Origin: Hofstenia miamia
Taxonomy: Eukaryota > Xenacoelomorpha > Acoela
Assembly (NCBI GenBank): GCA_004352715.1
Contig: SCFE01000013.1
Location: 1,264,422 to 1,328,421 of the forward strand
Direction of reading: 5' to 3'
DNA: 64,000 nucleotides
Below, piece after piece: positions 59,703 through 64,000 of the stretch. A program made the position numbers and the translations under genes. Position 1 is the stretch's first letter; every line of letters begins with the position of its first letter. The notes beneath the pieces are model-generated. The model saw nothing but the letters and a program-made list of their open reading frames with translations, was not told the DNA's origin and ran no database searches.

Positions 59703-59845
59703 NNNNNNNNNNNNNNNNNNNNNNNNNNNNNNNNNNNNNNNNNNNNNNNNNNNNNNNNNNNNNNNNNNNNNNNNNNNNNNNNNNNNNNNNNNNNNNNNNN
59801 NNNNNNNNNNNNNNNNNNNNNNNNNNNNNNNNNNNNNNNNNNNNN
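59703..59845. other. Assembly gap (143 N)
   Basis: The run of N is flanked by (TA)n-rich sequence. The sequence after the gap (59846-60050) repeats that of 59402-59600 and 53330-53530. Confidence 0.99.
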
Positions 59846-60046
59846 ATTTCTTAATAGATTAGAGTCTCGATTAATTCTAATAAAACTATATTAAGGAATT
59901 TTTCTCAGACCAATGATCATTGCGAGTAAAAATAAATCCTAATTGTCTACGAAATGTGTGATTTTTCACTGTGTTTTATCTTGCAAAGTACTTTACCTAA
60001 AAGTATTGCCAAAAGGTAAATGTTGAGCTAAATACCAGGGTTTAAT

Positions 60047-60081
<35 letters not shown>

Positions 60082-60084
<3 letters not shown>

Positions 60085-60778
60085 ACCGGTTTTGATTCAA
60101 AATCTTTATCAGAACAAATTTAGAAGGAAAACTAATTACAATTAACCACACTTAAAATTAATTAAAATTGAATGCATTAGTGATTCTGCAATTATTGGAT
60201 AGTTTTTAACAATATTTCAAAATTTTCTTTTTTAACTGGATGTTGATTAAATCAAAAGAAGAACCAAATTTAAAACAAATATATTGGAAACTTCCTAATA
60301 TCAGCAACAAAGTTAAAGTTTTCCAATCAAAGATAATGAAATTAAATTTTGAATTAAAAAAATCAAGAATAATACCAAGTTTAACATTATTACAAACTCA
60401 AAATATTTTAATAAACAAAGATCCTGTAGCAAAATTACTGTCAACAATCTTATATCGGAGAGACACGAAGACACTTTGCTACAAGAATCCATGAACATCT
60501 TCTAGGTCAACTTAAATCAGAAATTTACCAACATCAACATCCAATAAGAAAAGAAAATTTTGAATATCGTTAAAAACAAACTATCCAATAATTGCAGAAT
60601 CAATATATATATAAAGAAAGAAATAAGATCAGGATTAATGAATAAACAGAAAAATTATTATAATACCAACATTTTCTAATGCATGCAATTTTAATTAATT
60701 TTAAGTGTAGTTATTTGTAATTATTTTTCCTTCCAGATTTGTTCTGATAAAGATTTTGAATCGAAACCAGTCGCATTT
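60082..60778 (+). mobile_element. Penelope-like fragment with inverted arms and GIY-YIG end
   Basis: Arms at 60082-60210 and about 60570-60778 are inverted copies (left arm begins GCGACCGGTTTTGATTCAAA; the right arm read inward begins GCGACTGGTTTCGATTCAAA). The right arm carries an extra 80 bp or so. Between them, a + strand frame (60240-60570, one shift near 60455) ends IGETRRHFATRIHEHLLGQL, the helical part of a GIY-YIG endonuclease as found at the PLE C-terminus. Inverted pLTR-like ends are typical of PLEs. The arms contain a hammerhead-ribozyme-like core (see the next entry). There is no RT here, so the copy is 5'-truncated and dead. Confidence 0.7.
60740..60774 (+). ncRNA. Decayed hammerhead-ribozyme-like motif
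   Basis: CTGATAA (60745-60751; canonical CTGANGA, so A replaces the conserved G8), a 4-bp stem II GATT/AATC with loop TTG (60753-60763), then GAAAC (60764-60768), two loop bases and GTC (60771-60773) as the cleavage triplet. The A-C...G-T pairing would give the very short stem III known from PLE hammerheads. Stem I is poor. The left arm has the same motif on the - strand with one more core change (GAAAC to AAAAC). It is probably inactive. Confidence 0.4.
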
Positions 60779-60825
60779 ATGAAGCTCAGTAATTTAATAC
60801 TTTCTTATATATATGTATATGTATA

Positions 60826-61231
60826 CTAGGAAAAGGGGTTACTTGGAGTCACCTAGCCAAAAATGACTTTTGGTGCCCATGAGCCTCTTCAATCATTACC
60901 CTCTTGGGAGCCAAATTTTTATATCATATTAATCAACCCTTATACTCCAAGTACATTTTAATGAGAATGGTTCCCCGTCATTTTTTCTATCTGAAAAATA
61001 CTCCATTTCACAAATAAGTAGCTCACTTTCTAGCTCTACATTGCCTGCTAGCTCTGCTCTATCCATTTTAAGGCGTAACTCACATTAATGACACCGTTGC
61101 GCAATTGTAGAGGTAGCCACGTGGCAAAATTTTCCTTCGCATAAATAGATACACACAAAAAAAACATGCTTGAACTTTGACTTGAATTTTCTAAAATGTT
61201 GTACACAATCCCAAGTGACCCCTTTTCCTAG
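60826..61231. mobile_element. Unclassified MITE with long inverted ends
   Basis: The left end CTAGGAAAAGGGGTTACTTG and the right end read inward CTAGGAAAAGGGGTCACTTG match at 19 of 20 positions. The interior of about 366 bp has no ORF. No clear target duplication was found, so the superfamily is not assigned. The high end identity suggests recent activity. Confidence 0.6.
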
Positions 61232-61237
61232 TCCGTT

Positions 61238-61271
<34 letters not shown>

Positions 61272-61416
61272 CAACTAAATAAGAGAAACCATGCCTGAAG
61301 ACTTACAATTTGGGGTAAATTATAAAAATTGGTTGGATTCTTCGACATTATAGGTAATCATGGACGAAAAATAGATGAAATTGAAGCAAATATCGAGCTG
61401 AGTTCGAGTTGAGATC

Positions 61417-61453
61417 AGGGCCCCGCGAGTCGAGTTCGAGTACTCGCGGGGCC

Positions 61454-61455
<2 letters not shown>
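61417..61455. repeat. Perfect 14-bp palindrome with 11-nt loop
   Basis: AGGGCCCCGCGAGT at 61417-61430 faces its exact complement at 61442-61455 around loop CGAGTTCGAGT. It is very GC-rich in an AT-rich context and sits immediately before a (TA)n run and a gap. It could be abutting transposon ends or a cruciform-prone site. Confidence 0.8.
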
Positions 61456-61487
<32 letters not shown>

Positions 61488-61771
61488 NNNNNNNNNNNNN
61501 NNNNNNNNNNNNNNNNNNNNNNNNNNNNNNNNNNNNNNNNNNNNNNNNNNNNNNNNNNNNNNNNNNNNNNNNNNNNNNNNNNNNNNNNNNNNNNNNNNNN
61601 NNNNNNNNNNNNNNNNNNNNNNNNNNNNNNNNNNNNNNNNNNNNNNNNNNNNNNNNNNNNNNNNNNNNNNNNNNNNNNNNNNNNNNNNNNNNNNNNNNNN
61701 NNNNNNNNNNNNNNNNNNNNNNNNNNNNNNNNNNNNNNNNNNNNNNNNNNNNNNNNNNNNNNNNNNNNNNN
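61488..61771. other. Assembly gap (284 N) within TA repeat
   Basis: Ns lie between two (TA)n runs; the true length of the repeat is unknown. Confidence 0.99.
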
Positions 61772-61785
61772 TATATATATATATG

Positions 61786-63452
61786 TGCATGCTTGTTTTA
61801 GCCCATTTTTGTAGTGATCAAATATATTTTGCTGAATTAAAATATGGTTTCTTCTTCTTTTACATCTAGTTTTCTAAATCCTAACCACAATAAAAAACTG
61901 CACATTACATGGAAATAAGCGATTGATTCTTTTAAATTCCCTGTAATATATATTCCAAATATTTTGCAAACTTTTTGAATATGAAAATTCTTGCTTTATC
62001 TGCCAAACAGCGAATTCTAATTTTAGGAGCAACGTTTACTTATATGCACTAACCCTGCATGCAATGACATAACACAATTTGACACGGTAACATTGTTCTC
62101 GAAACAGGGCTCTAATGTTTAAGCAAATGCTATGTCCAAGGCCCTATCAAAACTAATCAATGTAATTACGTTATATAATTTTGTATATTTATACAGTAAA
62201 TTTTAAAAAAGTAGAGATGAATGTGTATTTATGCCACAATAACAAGAAAAATGTTATTAAATAACTCTTTTCATGACAGTTTCTTGCAACATTTGCTGGT
62301 GCTCTTCTTAGCACTATTGTTTGCTTGGATCAAAATATATGTGGAACTGGACTTAGCCAAAATATTTTACATGTTTAATCATTTTACTTGGGTTGGCGTT
62401 GTACAATATATAATCCTGGAATTTGAAGTATGTTTTTGTGCATTTAAGTAGATTCTTATACATTTTTCGAAAGGCAAATTTGCTTCTCACAGAAATATTT
62501 TTGTTTGCCTTACAGCTCCCAAAATGTTCAATAAGACTTGCGAGAAGAACTTCTATATGACCATAGTATTGTCTTATTGTAATTTTGCTCTGGTTTACTA
62601 TTATGGTGAGGAAAACACTCGTAGTTTGATCTGTAGACTTTTCAAAATTTGGAATTACAGAAATATTTACTTTTGCATCATTAAATGTTGAGTAGTTCTT
62701 TGGGTTAACAGTGTATTTAGTAAAGTGACATCTCCTAAAATGATTAAATCATTATCACATCAAAATGTCAAAAATTATTTTTGATAGTCTATTATGTGAC
62801 AGGTTTCTAACAATTTATCTTAATGAAATGCATTACCCTCTGATGCGCTGTTTCTATTGTAAGTCTTATAGCCACGGATGAAAATTAAGGTAATTAGCTT
62901 GCAACTTATCATAGAACATCCAATTGCAATTCAAATATTTCATATGATCACTTCCATCGCAAAGAGCACCGTCATTTATGGTAAATGATTGGTAAATTTA
63001 TAAATAATTATGACTATAGTGCTGCAGATTTTTCTTCAATACAGAAACAATTACAGTGCCACTGAATATTTTTTAGGTAAAAAAGCTGATAAATAGTTTG
63101 TTACTGTTCATACAATACAATCCACAATTTTGAGTTTTTCTAAAACTATTATTCAGTTTTGGTCCATAATCTATGTTGGTGCTGGTCCAAGACTCAAGCA
63201 GTTGGACATTTCTCAAGTTTTTAAACTCATGTCAAATTAAATTTTGCAAATTTCTTTAAATAGAATAGTTTATGTAATGTTCAGTGTTTGTATGTCCGAG
63301 CAATGTCAAGCTTGAATTAAAAGGAGGTATATTTATGTATAAATTTTTCCATTTTGATGATAATTGTTTGAAATTAATCTTTAAGGAGAATTGTTATTAA
63401 AATTAAGCATAAATTTGGGACTACAAAATAAAAAGTAATGTTTAAAAGTTAT
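61786..63452. other. Spacer downstream of ABCA-type gene
   Basis: AT-rich. No coding frame with family resemblance on either strand. It includes the 3' UTR of the - strand transporter. Confidence 0.4.
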
Positions 63453-64000
63453 TCACACATATTGTTCAGCTATGTCCATGAATATGGTTTCTAATGTTGA
63501 CTGACTTACAGTGTAGTCATGAATGAGTTCTTCACATTTAAAATCCCAAAGTTCAGTAAAAAGATCTATTAGAGTGCATGAGTCTGTTGAGATTTTGTAA
63601 TACAGATAAACGCTGGAACCGGCGATGTATTCTTCATCGTGTAATAGAATTTTTGTTTTCATTAAATCTTTAACTTTAGTAATTGTTTCCCCATCTTCAC
63701 TTGATAATTGCAGAGATACCGTATAGAAACGCCCGTGATTGTTTTTGAGATCGGTAGTACTTCCTTGGCAGACGATCGTCCCTCTAGCCATGATCGCGAT
63801 TTCATCACATGAATTTTCACATTCTTCCATACTATGTGAGCTGATTAAAACAGTTGAACCATGAGATTTAGCAGTTTCAATTAAGCTTTGAATTTTCAAT
63901 CGAGTAATGGGGTCTATTCCAGTTGTTGCTTCATCAAGCAAAATGACGTCGGGAAAGCCAATGAAAGCTAATGCAGTTGTCAATTTTCTTTTATTTCCAC
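63453..64000 (-). CDS. ABCA-type ABC transporter, C-terminal exon (partial)
   Basis: The last exon of an ABC subfamily A lipid-type transporter, reading from the window edge to TGA at 63453-63455, about 182 codons. From the edge: GGNKRKLTTALAFIGFP (end of the ABCA signature motif, usually YSGGNKRKLS), Walker B VILLDEATTGIDP, H-loop VLISSHSMEECE, EIAIMARGTIVCQG, and the ABCA C-terminal regulatory region ending YTVSQSTLETIF, which matches the conserved YxxSQxTLExVF tail. This is therefore the second nucleotide-binding domain of a full-size transporter, or the only one of a half-size type. In Walker B the usual Pro of DEPTTG is Ala. The member (ABCA1, 3 and so on) cannot be assigned from this piece. 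The start lies beyond the window. Confidence 0.9.
   Translation of the reverse strand, partial: GNKRKLTTALAFIGFPDVILLDEATTGIDPITRLKIQSLIETAKSHGSTVLISSHSMEECENSCDEIAIMARGTIVCQGSTTDLKNNHGRFYTVSLQLSSEDGETITKVKDLMKTKILLHDEEYIAGSSVYLYYKISTDSCTLIDLFTELWDFKCEELIHDYTVSQSTLETIFMDIAEQYV

Noticed and set aside
1-64000. CRISPR arrays, rRNA genes and bacterial operons
   Set aside because: None seen. The regular repeats present are microsatellites, in-frame coding repeats or transposon ends, and the genes are spliced.

Overview
The window is eukaryotic and almost certainly from an animal, probably an invertebrate. It is strongly AT-rich. Its genes are split by introns that mostly end in TTTAG. It is crowded with animal-type transposable elements: hAT, Tc1 and piggyBac-like DNA elements, CR1/L2/Jockey-like LINEs and Penelope-like elements (PLEs). 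No prokaryotic features (operons, CRISPR) are visible. The species cannot be named from this sequence.

Three host genes could be rebuilt completely, exon by exon, all on the + strand. RAD54L (5382-13515, 10 coding exons, 747 codons) is the Swi2/Snf2 motor of homologous recombination. EXOSC7/RRP42 (16934-24930, 4 exons, 288 codons) is a structural ring subunit of the RNA exosome. GSS (25404-33244, 5 exons, 473 codons) is glutathione synthetase. Their lengths are within a few residues of the animal orthologues. EXOSC7 and GSS are neighbours in tandem, 473 bp apart. They have housekeeping roles in DNA repair, RNA processing and redox chemistry and no evident joint function. A fourth gene enters at the right edge on the - strand: the last exon of an ABCA-type ABC transporter (63453-64000).

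Several well-formed exons lie on the - strand between 2733 and 16255 and match nothing I recognise. They suggest one antisense coiled-coil gene (15285 down to 2733 or beyond), with RAD54L inside its intron, and a small four-exon gene (about 16255-15711) head-to-head with EXOSC7.

The first 4.6 kb holds a hAT element with decayed transposase and a dispersed repeat carrying a hAT MITE. The introns of the three genes hold further MITEs, a Tc1 fossil, hAT transposase remnants, a SINE-like repeat and a dead LINE. From 33.4 kb rightwards there is almost only repeat DNA: an LTR-like stretch, a - strand LINE, an SGNH-esterase ORF1 remnant, a nested stack of hAT in hAT plus a piggyBac-like MITE (42980-45915), and a CR1/L2-like LINE present twice (46.6-50.8 kb and 55.3-57.7 kb) in a larger duplicated block. 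This right part also holds PLE fragments, one with inverted arms carrying a hammerhead-ribozyme-like core. It contains three N gaps and several single-N joints whose flanks repeat nearby sequence, so copy number there should be treated as provisional.
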